Below, in pieces: positions 52,816-62,850 of a stretch of DNA of 64,000 bases (its first letter is position 1; each line of letters opens with the position of its first letter). Below the pieces are notes generated by a model. The model saw only the letters and a list, made by a program, of their open reading frames with translations, ran no database searches and was not told the DNA's origin. The DNA comes from Mucilaginibacter sabulilitoris (GTDB lineage Bacteria; Bacteroidota; Bacteroidia; Sphingobacteriales; Sphingobacteriaceae): assembly GCF_034262375.1 (NCBI RefSeq), contig NZ_CP139558.1, positions 2,852,001-2,916,000 of the forward strand, given 5' to 3'. The position numbers and the translations under genes are program-made.

Positions 52816-54687
52816 TTATGCAGTTTTTTGCGCAACGATTTGTGGTGTATTTACTCCTTCTTTAGATTTTGCCATTAAATTTCTTCCTGCCAGTAATAAT
52901 TCCTGGGTAATATTGCGGGTATAGGTTTTAATTTCCTGCTGAAACTCATTTACGGAGGCACCAGAGCGTATTTCTTCTAAACGCTTTTCCCAGTTGCCGG
53001 TAAGTTCTGCCTGGGCAATTTTCTGATCTTTTACCACATAATAAACTCCGAGCCCGGTTTGGGTAGGTACCAGGTTTTTTTTCTCACGGATAATATAATC
53101 TCTCTTGATCAGTGTTTCAATAATAGATGCACGGGTGGCTGGTGTGCCAAGGCCGCTGTCTTTCATAGCATAGCGCAATTCTTCATCCTCAATTTCCTTA
53201 CCGGCGGTTTCCAGCGCTTTTAGTAGTGAGGCTTCATTATACAACGGTTTGGGTTTGGTTTGTTTTTCGAGCAGGCTTTTTTCTGGTATGGGCAAGCGTT
53301 CATCCTGCTGCACTTTAGGGAGGCTGGCGTTTTCTTCGTCCTTTTTTTCTTCATCGGGCTCATTCAGTACGGCACGCCACCCCGCCGAACTAATTACGGT
53401 ACCGCTGGCGGTAAATATAGCGCCGGATTGCACCGTTATTTTGGTGATCTCCTTAATACACTCCTGGTGAAATGCTTCGAGCATGCGGGCAGCCACCAGA
53501 TCATAAACAGCTTGCAGGTCATTCGATAGCTGGTGGGGCGTTTCGCCAGTAGGGAGTATGGCATGGTGGTCAGTTACCTTTTTAGCATTTACGCTGCGTT
53601 TGTTGAGCTTAGTGCCTGTAAGGAAAGTAGCCTGTTTTCCAAACTCGGGGTGTTCTTTAAATTTGTCAATAAGCGTGGGTACGGTGGCAAATACATCATC
53701 CCCAATATAGCGGCTGCCGGTACGCGGGTAGGTTACCAGCTTATTTTCATATAGAGTTTGCAAAAGGCCAAGAGTTTGGTCGGCGGTAAAGCCTTTACGT
53801 TTATTGGCCTCCTGTTGCAGGCTGCTAAGGTCATGGAGCAAAGGGGGCGGTTCCTTACGTGGTTTGGCCTCTACACTCAGAATGTGGCCGCCATTAGGGA
53901 AGCCCGAGGGAACATCCTCAACTTTGTCAACCACGGCCTGGGCTTCTTCTTTGGTTTTAAAACTATCTGCAGAAATGGCGCGGAACACCTGCCCGTCCTT
54001 ATCAACCTGAATGCTTACCTGGTAATATAGTTGTGGTACAAAGTTTTTATTTTCAAGATAGCGCGAACAGATCATGGCCAGTGTTGGCGTTTGCACGCGG
54101 CCCAGCGATAACACCGCACGGGAGCCCGACGAAATGCTGAGCGCCTGTGTGGCGTTCATTCCCACCAGCCAATCAGATTGGGAGCGACAATGTGCCGAGT
54201 TAAACAGCGTATCATAATCGGTACCGGGTTTCAGGTTGCGGAAACCTTCTTTAATGGCCTCGTCAGTTTGTGAGGAAATCCAGAGCCGTTTAAAGGGCTT
54301 TTTGCATTTAAGGTAATAGTAAATGTAACGGAAAATAAGTTCGCCCTCGCGCCCAGCATCCGTAGCTACGATGATCTCGGTGGCTTCATCAAACAATGTT
54401 TTTATAGTATCAAGCTGTTTCTTTACCGACGGGTCTTCTACAATGCCATCTTTGGTTTTAACCTTGCGGATGCTAAGCTTGAACTTTGGCGGCAGCATGG
54501 GCAGGTTTTGTACATTCCATCCATAAAATCCGTATTCCTGCGGAGGGGCCAACTGCAGCAGATGACCAAACGCCCAGGTAAAAGTATAGCCTTTGCCCTC
54601 CATATAGCCGTCTTTTTTGGCAGTGGCGCCAAATACTTTGGCAATTTCCCTGGCTACGGATGGCTTTTCGGCGATAATAACTTTCAT
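52816..54687 (-). CDS. topB: DNA topoisomerase III
   Basis: A 623-residue type IA topoisomerase that unlinks DNA through a 5'-phosphotyrosine. ATG 54687 (MKVIIAEKPSVAREIAKVFG) is the family start; the longer frame adds 18 odd residues. The Toprim domain holds AEKPS, the acidic triad TDAGREGELIFRY, and the catalytic Tyr is in LVTYPRTGSRYIG. GLGTPATRASIIE and DHHAILPTGETP fit the central domains. No zinc fingers are present at the C-terminus, normal for TopB. No relaxase or conjugation genes nearby, so it looks like the chromosomal enzyme. Confidence 0.96.
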   Translation of the reverse strand: MKVIIAEKPSVAREIAKVFGATAKKDGYMEGKGYTFTWAFGHLLQLAPPQEYGFYGWNVQNLPMLPPKFKLSIRKVKTKDGIVEDPSVKKQLDTIKTLFDEATEIIVATDAGREGELIFRYIYYYLKCKKPFKRLWISSQTDEAIKEGFRNLKPGTDYDTLFNSAHCRSQSDWLVGMNATQALSISSGSRAVLSLGRVQTPTLAMICSRYLENKNFVPQLYYQVSIQVDKDGQVFRAISADSFKTKEEAQAVVDKVEDVPSGFPNGGHILSVEAKPRKEPPPLLHDLSSLQQEANKRKGFTADQTLGLLQTLYENKLVTYPRTGSRYIGDDVFATVPTLIDKFKEHPEFGKQATFLTGTKLNKRSVNAKKVTDHHAILPTGETPHQLSNDLQAVYDLVAARMLEAFHQECIKEITKITVQSGAIFTASGTVISSAGWRAVLNEPDEEKKDEENASLPKVQQDERLPIPEKSLLEKQTKPKPLYNEASLLKALETAGKEIEDEELRYAMKDSGLGTPATRASIIETLIKRDYIIREKKNLVPTQTGLGVYYVVKDQKIAQAELTGNWEKRLEEIRSGASVNEFQQEIKTYTRNITQELLLAGRNLMAKSKEGVNTPQIVAQKTA

Positions 54688-54807
54688 GGGCAGGATGTTC
54701 AAATTGAATATAAGGGGCGAAAGGTAGACAAACCCCGCCACCGCCGCAACGATTGTTGAAAAAAGTCAGCGTTCAGGTGATCTAAGTCCTTTTATTAAAC
54801 AGGTTCC

Positions 54808-55335
54808 TTATTTGGTGGTTTGAGCACCCATTTTTGCGCCTAATTTTTCATATTCAATATCGTTAGGCTGCCATAATTCTATTTTGTTTCCTTCAATATC
54901 CATAATATGAACAAACTTGCCGTAATCCACGGTTTCCATAGTATCTAAAACGGCGACCCCTTCTTTTTTGAGTTGCACAATAAGCTCGGCTAAATTTTCA
55001 ACCCGGTAATTGATCATAAAATCTTTACCGGAAGGTTCAAAGTAGGTGGTTTTTTCGGCAAAGGGACTCCATTGAGTAAAGCCTTTTTTCAGGGTATCGG
55101 CACCTTGTCGCCATTCAAACACTGCGCCGTACTGGTTTGTATGCAAACCCAGATGTGTTTGGTACCAGGCCCTCACTTTAGCAGGGTCTTTACATTTGAA
55201 AAAGATACCGCCAATTCCGGTTACCCTTTTGAGCCCGGCCGTTTGGCGTGTCGATGTAGTTAAAGCGGCTTTAAAGGCAAAGCCTGAGCCAAATGAGATA
55301 ACAATGAGCAACAGGATGAAGATCAGTTTTTTCAT
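54808..55335 (-). CDS. Exported or membrane-anchored VOC (glyoxalase/bleomycin-resistance-like) protein
   Basis: A 175-residue protein with an N-terminal hydrophobic segment (LIFILLLIVISFGSGFAF) and then one VOC unit pair: GIGGIFFKCKDPAKVRAWYQ, THLGLHTNQYGAVFEWRQG, and a C-terminal EGNKIELWQP with a possible metal Glu. VOC enzymes do glyoxalase, dioxygenase or resistance jobs; the leader is unusual and puts it outside the cytoplasm or in the membrane. Activity unknown. Confidence 0.88.
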   Translation of the reverse strand: MKKLIFILLLIVISFGSGFAFKAALTTSTRQTAGLKRVTGIGGIFFKCKDPAKVRAWYQTHLGLHTNQYGAVFEWRQGADTLKKGFTQWSPFAEKTTYFEPSGKDFMINYRVENLAELIVQLKKEGVAVLDTMETVDYGKFVHIMDIEGNKIELWQPNDIEYEKLGAKMGAQTTK

Positions 55336-55422
55336 GACAGGTTACATTTAAGTATTTGCACATGCTTTAATTAGTTTATGAAATTTAAGCATTATCGGGC
55401 GAAACAAAAAGATACTTAAGGA

Positions 55423-55456
55423 AAAATCGCCTTTCTGATAAGAGAAAGGCGATTTT
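55423..55456. terminator. Intrinsic terminator after DUF4287
   Basis: AAAATCGCCTTTCT (55423-55436), 6-nt loop, AGAAAGGCGATTTT (55443-55456): a 14-bp stem with A and U runs, 48 nt after the DUF4287 stop on the minus strand. Confidence 0.9.
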
Positions 55457-55504
55457 ATATTCAAGTTGGGGATAGGAATCTCCGGCAAATGCAGTTAACT
55501 ATTC

Positions 55505-55729
55505 TTATTCGCTATCCTCATTCTTGATTCCTTTAAGCAGGGCGAAAATAGCCATAGCGTGGCCGTGACCCAGTTCAAAATCATCTTTAAGCCATTTTAC
55601 AATATCGCCTGCTTTGGCTTTGAGCTCACCGTTTTGCGTAAAGCCTTTTTCTTCAGCCAGTTTTCTGAAATCTTCAGGACCTTTACCTGTTTTTGATTTG
55701 ATAGTGTTTAAATATCCCTGGAATGACAT
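55505..55729 (-). CDS. DUF4287 small protein
   Basis: A 74-residue soluble protein: SFQGYLNTIKSKTGKGPEDF, then GFTQNGELKAKAGDIVKWLK and LGHGHAMAIFALLKG. These match DUF4287, a helical domain found alone or fused to DUF5655 in many bacteria, of unknown role. Full domain length, own terminator, alone in its transcript or last behind the hydrolase upstream (43-nt gap). Confidence 0.92.
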   Translation of the reverse strand: MSFQGYLNTIKSKTGKGPEDFRKLAEEKGFTQNGELKAKAGDIVKWLKDDFELGHGHAMAIFALLKGIKNEDSE

Positions 55730-55771
55730 TTTTGATATAATTTAAGGTTTATTAATCTGATAGTTATGTTA

Positions 55772-56632
55772 TTAATGAGCCATGGTCAGGAAATCTTCAA
55801 CCAAGGCGGCAAATATCTCTGGCATCTTGCTGTCCTTATCCGGAAAAAATGCTTCTCCAAAATATTCCCCGTGACCTCCCGGTAAAATAGCCAGTCGTCC
55901 ATGTGGTAATACATGGGCCATTTGAGCGGTATGCTCAGGAGTTGGCAAATCTCTGTCGCCAATAACCACCAGTGTTGGTGCCTGGATAGATCTGATCTGG
56001 TCGTCTGTCCAGTCCTTAAATATCAACATACGCTGAACATCTTTATTAAACATGTTCATGAGCGCCGCTGGGTCGCTGTTTATTTTGGCATATTCATCTT
56101 TATAAATCTGTGGCATACTGCTGAATTGCGGATTTTTAAACCCTTCCCAAAAACCTGCCGGTACGGCATCTCTTTTATAAAAAGCCGAAGCAACAATGAG
56201 TTTATTTACCCTGTCGGGATGATCAATGCCCAGCTGCAGAGCGGTTTGTCCACCATTGCTGAAACCAAAAATATCTGCTTTAGGTATATTGAGTTGTTTT
56301 AACAGTTCGGCCACGTCATCGGCATCCTGCTTAAACGTTTCGGGCGCATCCCTATCGCCGGTGTGGCCGTGAGCCTGTAACTCAACGGCAATTACCTGAT
56401 GTGTTTTGGCAAATATGGGCAACACTTTGCTAAAGCTGGTTTTAATAGTTGAACCGCCGCCGTGTATCAGTACCAGGGGTTTACCTGTACCATGAACTTC
56501 ATAATACATTTTAATGCCATTTATCTGCGCATACTGGCCTTGCTCTTTTGTTTGGGCCTGTATGTTGCTTGCTGTCATCATTGCCATTATAATTAATGGA
56601 ATTTGAGTGAGTGTGTTATTTACGTTTTTCAT
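55772..56632 (-). CDS. Exported alpha/beta hydrolase
   Basis: A 286-residue exported hydrolase with signal peptide to about SNIQAQ. The oxyanion segment PLVLIHGGGSTIKTSF, nucleophile elbow FGFSNGGQTAL (Ser at about 124), the Asp in VIGDRDLPTP and the His in LPGGHGEYF make the catalytic triad. Lipase/esterase of unknown substrate; resembles carboxylesterase-type proteins. Upstream of DUF4287 on the same strand. Confidence 0.9.
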   Translation of the reverse strand: MKNVNNTLTQIPLIIMAMMTASNIQAQTKEQGQYAQINGIKMYYEVHGTGKPLVLIHGGGSTIKTSFSKVLPIFAKTHQVIAVELQAHGHTGDRDAPETFKQDADDVAELLKQLNIPKADIFGFSNGGQTALQLGIDHPDRVNKLIVASAFYKRDAVPAGFWEGFKNPQFSSMPQIYKDEYAKINSDPAALMNMFNKDVQRMLIFKDWTDDQIRSIQAPTLVVIGDRDLPTPEHTAQMAHVLPHGRLAILPGGHGEYFGEAFFPDKDSKMPEIFAALVEDFLTMAH

Positions 56633-56879
56633 TGTAGTATTTTTTTAATGGATGATGAATCTATTATTGCTTATATTGATTTTGCATAATGTTTTCATGA
56701 CCCTCATGTTTTATAATTCAAATTTACTGTCGCTCATTTAATTATTAAATGGGCATATCCGACATTTAACAGGGTACTTTGCGACAATAAAAGCAATAAC
56801 CTGTTTTTGATATTATTTGGATATGCCGCTGCTCCAAATTGTTACGATGAAAAACTATCTGAATGTAAGTTTTTGGCAT

Positions 56880-57677
56880 TTACGTTGCTGTTGGTGTAGC
56901 ATTAACCGGGTTTACTACTATTTTTTCCTTTTGGTAACTGTGTAATGCATTTATAATTTTTGAAGGGCTGCGCCATTCAAAAACGTGAATAATCCAGAGC
57001 GTAACACGCATAATGCCGGTGGCATGGGCAAGTCCACCGGCAAGTTGCGTAATGGTTTTATCACGGGCGGCTATGCATTCGGTATAGGCAAGGTTTTGTT
57101 TCTTTTGCAGGTCTTCGGCAAAGCACCAGGCGCCGTCGCGGGCGTTGCTTATGCTGAATTGTATAAGAATAGAATAATTAGAGGCATGTAACCCCAATAA
57201 CGAAAGCAATGGCGATACCCTGGTGATCTCATTGATCACCTCGTAGGTTAAAGCCGAGATAATGGTGTTTATGGAGTCAAAATCTTTTTGTACACCATCC
57301 ATGTTCCCGTCAGATACTTCAGCCGCGGCTATACCCAAATCGAGGTTGATATGAGCGTTCATGCCCAGCAGTAATTGCTGTAAAACCAGGGGTGATGATT
57401 TTTCGGTCATTTCAAAAGCTATACGCCATGAATCGCTAAGCGGCTGCTTGTTTTTCCAGGCGCTCAGGGCATCCAGATAACGGTTGGCAAATACCACGTC
57501 AAATTTTTCCATGCGTGGCCCATTCTCAAATTGACCTTTGACAATACCATCGCGCACACTCGCGGTTACTTTATAATACAGCGATGCAAAGTAACCCATG
57601 CGGCTATTGGTTGCAATACTTTCCGTAATGATAGCTTGCAGCGAATTAATGATTTGATTAATAGTGGTTGCAGACAT
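56880..57677 (-). CDS. DUF5995 family protein
   Basis: A 265-residue cytoplasmic helical protein. RMGYFASLYYKVTASVRDGI, DVVFANRYLDALSAWKNKQP and LLLGMNAHINLDLGIAAAEV carry the conserved His/Asp-rich core of DUF5995, followed by HVFEWRSPSKIINAL. Family function is unknown. Alone, far from neighbours. Confidence 0.88.
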   Translation of the reverse strand: MSATTINQIINSLQAIITESIATNSRMGYFASLYYKVTASVRDGIVKGQFENGPRMEKFDVVFANRYLDALSAWKNKQPLSDSWRIAFEMTEKSSPLVLQQLLLGMNAHINLDLGIAAAEVSDGNMDGVQKDFDSINTIISALTYEVINEITRVSPLLSLLGLHASNYSILIQFSISNARDGAWCFAEDLQKKQNLAYTECIAARDKTITQLAGGLAHATGIMRVTLWIIHVFEWRSPSKIINALHSYQKEKIVVNPVNATPTAT

Positions 57678-57912
57678 GTTTAAGGATTAAGGCTTAGATA
57701 TTGCTATAAATTTAAATAAAATAACAACTCAAGTTGAAAGTATATAGGTGCTTTTTTCCTACCAACAACCAATTTAACTTACTAAGAACAAATTGAGCCG
57801 GCAATCGCCATTTTTAAATCTTATTTAACTGTATATCTGTCCTTTATGGTATTGGTCTAAAATTAAAAAACCATTCATTTCTTTATCGCAAATTGGAAGA
57901 AAAAGCGGGGTT

Positions 57913-60132
57913 ATGTGCCTGAAAATTAGTTTTTTAATTACTTTGTTTTTGATATATGCATTCGGTGCACTTGGCCAAATGAATACCAAACAAAAGGTTA
58001 TTAAACCTAAGCAAACAAACAACGATATAACAGTAGACGGTATATTAAACGAGCTTGAGTGGCAGGATGCAGATATGGCTGCAAACTTCATCCAAAATTA
58101 TCCGTCAGATTCCTCTTTGTCGCATGGTAAAACAAAAGTTAAGGTTTTGTATAACGAAAAATACCTGTATATAGCCGCGGAGCTGTTAAATGCCGATAAT
58201 GCGCAGGAAAAATATGTAGCTTCATCTCTTAAACGCGATTTTCCTTTACTGGAAAATGACGTATTTGGTTTAACTATTGACCCGTTTGGTGATCATATTA
58301 ACGGTTATGGGTTTTATCTGAGTGCTTATGGGGTACAAAGGGAAGAGCAGGTTTTTAACGGATCAAAACAGGATGATACCTGGGACATCAAATGGTTTAG
58401 TGCCGTTCAGCATACCGCTATCGGGTGGACTTTGGAGATTGCCATCCCTTTTCGTTATCTGCGGTACAGTCAAAGTTTGGATAGTTGGAACGTTAATTTT
58501 TTGAGAAATGATGTGGTTAACAATGAAAGATCATCATGGGTGGCCATGCCTCGTAATTTTACATTCCCCAACCTGGCATATTCCGGAAAAATTAAATGGC
58601 CACAGATACCCAGGCAGGCTTTAAAAAATATTTCCCTTATACCCAGCCTTACTCTCAGTGCAAATCAAAATAAAAAAGAGAAAATACAATCAACTGTAAA
58701 ACCATCGCTTGATGCTAAGGCCACCCTTAATTCATCCCTCAACCTCGACCTGACTGTTAATCCCGATTTTTCGCAGGCGGAGGTAGATGACGCGCAGGTT
58801 AACCTAAGCCGTTTTGAACTGTCGTACCCCGAAAAGCGTTTGTTCTTTATTGAAAACAGCGATCTTTTTTCACAGTTTGGTGTCGATAAATTGGGTACAT
58901 CTCCGGTAAGACCTGTTTACTCGCGACGGATAGGTTTAAAATATAATGCCCGACTTGGCCAGTTTGAACCTGCCCGTGTTATTGCCGGCGCAAGGCTAAG
59001 CGGTAAGATCAGTAATGATCTGCGTATCGGTGTGATGTCGGTTCAAACCGCTTCGCAAAGCGCGAAAGATTCTACAGACAATACATCTCCCGGTCAAAGC
59101 TATAGCGTAGTAGCCTTGCAGCAAAAGGTTTTTTCGAGCTCCAATATTGGCGTTATTTTTACCAACAGGCAATCAACCGGGGCTGATAATACTACAGATA
59201 ACACATTATCCGGAAAATATAACCGGCTTATTGGGGCTGAATATAACCTTACCTCAAGAAATGGTGAATGGACGGGCAAGCTGTTTGAACAGGTTATGTT
59301 TACCCCACAAAAAACAACATCATCACAAGGAGGATGGTTAAACTATAACACACGCCACACCATAAGCTGGGTTGGTTTTACCCGGGTAGGGAAAGATTTT
59401 AACCCTGATCTTGGATTTGTGCCCCGCGATAATTTTTCTAATGTTTATGGCGAACTAAGTTATATAGCCTATACCAAATCAAAGTCGTTACTTTTTTTGA
59501 GGCCCGTAATACATTACGAGTTGTATTTTGACCCTGCATATACGCTTACAGATCATTCATACATAGGCGGAACTGAAATTGCTCTCAACAATACAACGGA
59601 TATTTACCTGCTGTTCCATAATAGCTATACGAGGTTGATGCAACCATTTAACCCGGCTTTGAATAATGGCAAAGTATTGCCCGCGGGCAGTGCTTATACT
59701 TATAACTTTTTTTCTTTTTACTACCTGTCAGATTTACGGAAGAACTTTGCCTGGGAATATTTTTTACGTTTTGGGAAATACTTTAACGGCACCTATACCG
59801 AACACAAGGGCTATTTTAATGTGAAAATACAGCCCTGGGGCATCGTTGGTATTAATTACGATATAAATATGGTTCGCCTGCCTGCTCCTTACTCCAACAA
59901 CAACATTTACGCGGTGGGGCCCAAAGCTGATATATCTTTTAGCCGCAAACTTTATTTTAACGCCAACATACAGTATACCAGTGCGAACCGGAATTTGAAC
60001 TTCTTTTTCAGGCTGCAATGGCGGTTCAGGCCGCTGTCTGACATTTATGTAGTTTACAGTAATAATCAAAGTACGCAGCCCTGGCAGCGCCAGAACCATA
60101 ATTTAACCATGAAATTTATTTATTTCTGGTAA
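57913..60132 (+). CDS. DUF5916 outer-membrane-type protein with N-terminal CBM9-like domain
   Basis: A 739-residue exported protein (leader to about GALGQ). The N-terminal part up to about 230 is CBM9-like (TVDGILNELEWQDADMAANF, KVKVLYNEKYLYIAAEL, FGLTIDPFGDHINGYGF), and the rest is DUF5916, a beta-barrel-like domain with LDLTVNPDFSQAEVDDAQVN, LSYPEKRLFFIENSDLFSQF and a C-terminal aromatic strand MKFIYFW. The family is thought to be an outer-membrane barrel tied to carbohydrate or peptide uptake. Behind it lies a terminator, then the convergent LytTR gene. Confidence 0.9.
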   Translation: MCLKISFLITLFLIYAFGALGQMNTKQKVIKPKQTNNDITVDGILNELEWQDADMAANFIQNYPSDSSLSHGKTKVKVLYNEKYLYIAAELLNADNAQEKYVASSLKRDFPLLENDVFGLTIDPFGDHINGYGFYLSAYGVQREEQVFNGSKQDDTWDIKWFSAVQHTAIGWTLEIAIPFRYLRYSQSLDSWNVNFLRNDVVNNERSSWVAMPRNFTFPNLAYSGKIKWPQIPRQALKNISLIPSLTLSANQNKKEKIQSTVKPSLDAKATLNSSLNLDLTVNPDFSQAEVDDAQVNLSRFELSYPEKRLFFIENSDLFSQFGVDKLGTSPVRPVYSRRIGLKYNARLGQFEPARVIAGARLSGKISNDLRIGVMSVQTASQSAKDSTDNTSPGQSYSVVALQQKVFSSSNIGVIFTNRQSTGADNTTDNTLSGKYNRLIGAEYNLTSRNGEWTGKLFEQVMFTPQKTTSSQGGWLNYNTRHTISWVGFTRVGKDFNPDLGFVPRDNFSNVYGELSYIAYTKSKSLLFLRPVIHYELYFDPAYTLTDHSYIGGTEIALNNTTDIYLLFHNSYTRLMQPFNPALNNGKVLPAGSAYTYNFFSFYYLSDLRKNFAWEYFLRFGKYFNGTYTEHKGYFNVKIQPWGIVGINYDINMVRLPAPYSNNNIYAVGPKADISFSRKLYFNANIQYTSANRNLNFFFRLQWRFRPLSDIYVVYSNNQSTQPWQRQNHNLTMKFIYFW

Positions 60133-60206
60133 TGATATTAAAGAGCCACCCGGATAACGTAAGATATTATCTGAGGTTTAGTTGATCAGCATTATTAATG
60201 TTGTTA

Positions 60207-60238
60207 GCGCCCCGGGGTGAGATACGGGGCGCATTTTT
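60207..60238 (+). terminator. Intrinsic terminator of the DUF5916 gene
   Basis: GCGCCCCG (60207-60214), 10-nt loop, CGGGGCGC (60225-60232), then ATTTTT. GC-rich 8-bp stem, 75 nt after the stop. Confidence 0.85.
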
Positions 60239-60261
60239 ATTATGATTGCAGGAAAATTGTT

Positions 60262-60987
60262 TCAGGATGACAGGATGTTAAAGCGGTTGAGGGCTTTCAT
60301 GGTTGTGTTTTTATAATTACGGCCAATAGGGATACTGAAATCATTGATCCTGACCGTGGCGGGGGTAAAGGTAGACACTTTTTCGAGCGCTATGATAAAT
60401 GAACGGTGCACGCGAATAAATTTATTCTCCGGTAATTTTTGTTCCAGGTAACTGATCTTGTTATAGGTAATTATTTGTCCGGTTGTTATTTTAACCCTTA
60501 CATAATCGCGCAGGCTTTCTATATAAATAATGTCTTTCAAATACACCTTTACCATTTCCCTTTCCTCGCGCAGGTAAATGTATGATTCATTAAACGAGTG
60601 CAAAAGCTGATAATCAGGTTCGGTAAAGGGAGCGTTCAGTTTTTGGCCCATTACCTTGCTTACCGCTTGCAGAAAACGCTCGAACGAAATAGGTTTCAGG
60701 AGATAATCAGTAACATCAAGATCAAATGCTTCAATGGCGTAATCGCGATAGGCCGTGGTTAAAATAATTTTCGGCCTGAACGTTAACGATTTCAACAGTT
60801 CAATACCAGTGATCTTGGGCATTTGAATGTCCAAAAAAAGCAGGTCTGCCTGGCGGTTTTGCAGATAGGGCAGGGCGTCCATCACATTGCGGCAGGTTTT
60901 TATCAGTTGCAGGCCCTCTACCTTTTCAATGTATTTCTGAAGCAGCTCAAGGGCCAGCGGTTCATCATCCAATACCAAACATTTCAT
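60262..60987 (-). CDS. LytTR-type response regulator
   Basis: A 241-residue response regulator; ATG 60987 (MKCLVLDDEPLALELLQKYI) fits the family. Receiver domain: VLDDEP, phospho-Asp in LLFLDIQMPKITG, Lys in LLKPISFERF. The C-terminal LytTR DNA-binding domain is VYLKDIIYIESLRDYVRVKI with FIRVHRSFII. It follows the LytS-like kinase gene on the same strand, so the two are one two-component system. Confidence 0.94.
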   Translation of the reverse strand: MKCLVLDDEPLALELLQKYIEKVEGLQLIKTCRNVMDALPYLQNRQADLLFLDIQMPKITGIELLKSLTFRPKIILTTAYRDYAIEAFDLDVTDYLLKPISFERFLQAVSKVMGQKLNAPFTEPDYQLLHSFNESYIYLREEREMVKVYLKDIIYIESLRDYVRVKITTGQIITYNKISYLEQKLPENKFIRVHRSFIIALEKVSTFTPATVRINDFSIPIGRNYKNTTMKALNRFNILSS

Positions 60988-60989
60988 AA

Positions 60990-62048
60990 TCAAAAATTAT
61001 TGGGCAGGTCTATCTTTAAAGTCACTAGGTAAGTTTCCGCATCAAAAATCTGCAGCTCGTAGCCGTCCCTGTAAATTAAATCTAATCGTTTTGTGGCATT
61101 TTGTAAGCCGATTCCGCCCTGGTGTGTTTCTTCAGTTCCGTTTTTCTCGCTTTTGCTGTTCTCTACTTTGATAATAAGTTTACCATCATTAACCAGTATA
61201 TCAATATGTACCCAAACCATGCCTGTATCATTACAAAAACCATGTTTAAAGCTGTTCTCAATAAAAGGAAGTACCAGTAATGGGGCAATTATATAAGATT
61301 CTGTACCCGTGAAAATGTTTAATGATACGTCAAGGCGGTCGCCATACCTTATTTTTTCGAGCGTGATGTAATTCTCAATATAATCTATTTCCTTTTGAAG
61401 TGGTACAAAGGGTTTGTTGCTGTCGTAAAGCATATAGCTCATGAGCTGCGAAAGCTTGTGAACTATTTCGGGCGCTTTTGACGACTTTTTAATTGTTAAG
61501 GCATACAAATTATTAAGTGTGTTAAACAGAAAATGCGGGTGGATCTGCGCTTTGAGATATTTGAGTTCGGCTTCCAGTTTTTCATTTTTGTACTGTTGTT
61601 TTTCCTGCTGGCTTACATACCACTGCCTCATAAAATGCAAAGTGGCTACAATACCCACCACTGAATATATCCCGAATATTTCCATGATTATTTTGGGAGC
61701 ATAAAGCAGGGGGCGGATCAGGCCTTCGGGGTAAAACTGTGCATAAATAAAATTATAACTAATAGAGCGTTGAAGCAGTCCAAATAGCACCACGGATATG
61801 AGCATATAAATGGTAAAACTTACAGGCTTTTTATAATCATTATAAAATTTAGCAAACAGGTAGAAGGTAAAATAGGTGGCCAGGATTTTTACAGGTAAAG
61901 ATATACCGGCCGATATCATGCGCTTATAAGGCACGGCCTCTACATTTGACGAAATGGGCCCGTCATAAATATAATAGACAACCCAGAACAGCAAATGGGA
62001 TAATATTTTTTTAACGGGGGTTATAGACTTGCCTGTGATAATTTTCAT
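60990..62048 (-). CDS. LytS/YehU-type membrane sensor histidine kinase
   Basis: A 352-residue kinase; ATG 62048 (MKIITGKSITPVKKILSHLL) is used, the upstream TTG adds five residues. Four predicted spans in residues about 18-140, then the His_kinase domain with the phospho-acceptor in AQIHPHFLFNTLNNLYAL, and the ATPase with LPFIENSFKHGF and GGIGLQNATKRLDLIY. No sensor domain outside the membrane; such kinases sense membrane or wall state in some species. The stop is 2 nt before the regulator start. Confidence 0.94.
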   Translation of the reverse strand: MKIITGKSITPVKKILSHLLFWVVYYIYDGPISSNVEAVPYKRMISAGISLPVKILATYFTFYLFAKFYNDYKKPVSFTIYMLISVVLFGLLQRSISYNFIYAQFYPEGLIRPLLYAPKIIMEIFGIYSVVGIVATLHFMRQWYVSQQEKQQYKNEKLEAELKYLKAQIHPHFLFNTLNNLYALTIKKSSKAPEIVHKLSQLMSYMLYDSNKPFVPLQKEIDYIENYITLEKIRYGDRLDVSLNIFTGTESYIIAPLLVLPFIENSFKHGFCNDTGMVWVHIDILVNDGKLIIKVENSKSEKNGTEETHQGGIGLQNATKRLDLIYRDGYELQIFDAETYLVTLKIDLPNNF

Positions 62049-62146
62049 GCTTCTCTGCCTCAATTATTAAAATTAATTAAATAACTGTAACAGAAGAAGT
62101 AAAGCCTACCAATAACCAATATAACCTGCAAACGGCAGGATAATCA

Positions 62147-62770
62147 TTACATCATTTCTTTAAATATATCTTCAAAAGTTTTATTCTTTTGTTTTTGAAA
62201 CATACCGTCAAACCTTTCGTTTATGGGGGTGAGCAGCTCGATGCATAGCTGCTTATCCTCATCACTTAAACCATGCATCATCATTTTAGCAACCTTGAGC
62301 ACCCTCTCTTTTGCAATTTTTATGGTTTCTTCGCCTTTTGGGGTTAGCCTGAGCCTTTTTACCCGTTTATCATCCGCATCTGGATATTCATCAACCAAGC
62401 CACGTTTTTTGAGCCTGATGAGCATATTGGTGCCGCTTGAAAGCTCAATAATGTTGTTATATATCGCTTCAGATTTTATAGGGTTAATCTGGTTAAAAAT
62501 AGTAACCAGTATGCCAAATTCTTCTATCTGATCAAGCCCGGTATCCTCCAGCGCCTTGTTTGAGTATACCATGTGGTATTTGCCGATCCGCCGGAGCAAG
62601 ATCATGAGTCGTCCGTTAATATCCGGAAGCAATTGCCATTCCTGGGCGGGCTGTTTTTCAGTCTTCTCGGATAACGAAAGCTGATGCCTGCAAAAATCGT
62701 CGATAGTCGCGTTGGGGTTTTGCTCTTCGTAATCGCCCCATAATTTAACCAGTTCTACAGTTTTGTTCAA
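62147..62770 (-). CDS. MarR-family transcriptional regulator
   Basis: A 207-residue MarR regulator with a long N-terminal extension. I choose TTG 62770 (LNKTVELVKLWGDYEEQNPN) because a -7 box TACATTTG lies on the minus strand at 62800-62793, so an ATG at 62836 would be upstream of the RNA start; a GGGAG lies just before this TTG. The winged helix is ELSSGTNMLIRLKKRGLVDE then DADDKRVKRLRLTPKGEE. It is divergent from the membrane gene at 62951, whose promoter overlaps a palindrome that may be its operator. Confidence 0.9.
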   Translation of the reverse strand: MNKTVELVKLWGDYEEQNPNATIDDFCRHQLSLSEKTEKQPAQEWQLLPDINGRLMILLRRIGKYHMVYSNKALEDTGLDQIEEFGILVTIFNQINPIKSEAIYNNIIELSSGTNMLIRLKKRGLVDEYPDADDKRVKRLRLTPKGEETIKIAKERVLKVAKMMMHGLSDEDKQLCIELLTPINERFDGMFQKQKNKTFEDIFKEMM

Positions 62771-62819
62771 TTTAATTACTCCCTTTTGGTAGCAAATGTA
62801 AAAAAATGACAACAATATT

Positions 62820-62850
62820 TTGTATTTTACTTCCAAATGGTATAAATTTG
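62820..62850 (+). promoter_or_regulatory. Promoter TTG-N20-TAAATTTG of the membrane gene
   Basis: TTG 62820-62822, 20 nt, TAAATTTG 62843-62850: full Bacteroidota consensus. Transcription would start near 62856, about 95 nt before ATG 62951. Confidence 0.75.

Noticed and set aside
62771..62836. ATG start at 62836 for the MarR gene
   Set aside because: It lies upstream of the TACATTTG -7 box and would add 22 hydrophobic residues (YKILLSFFYICYQKG) not seen in MarR proteins.
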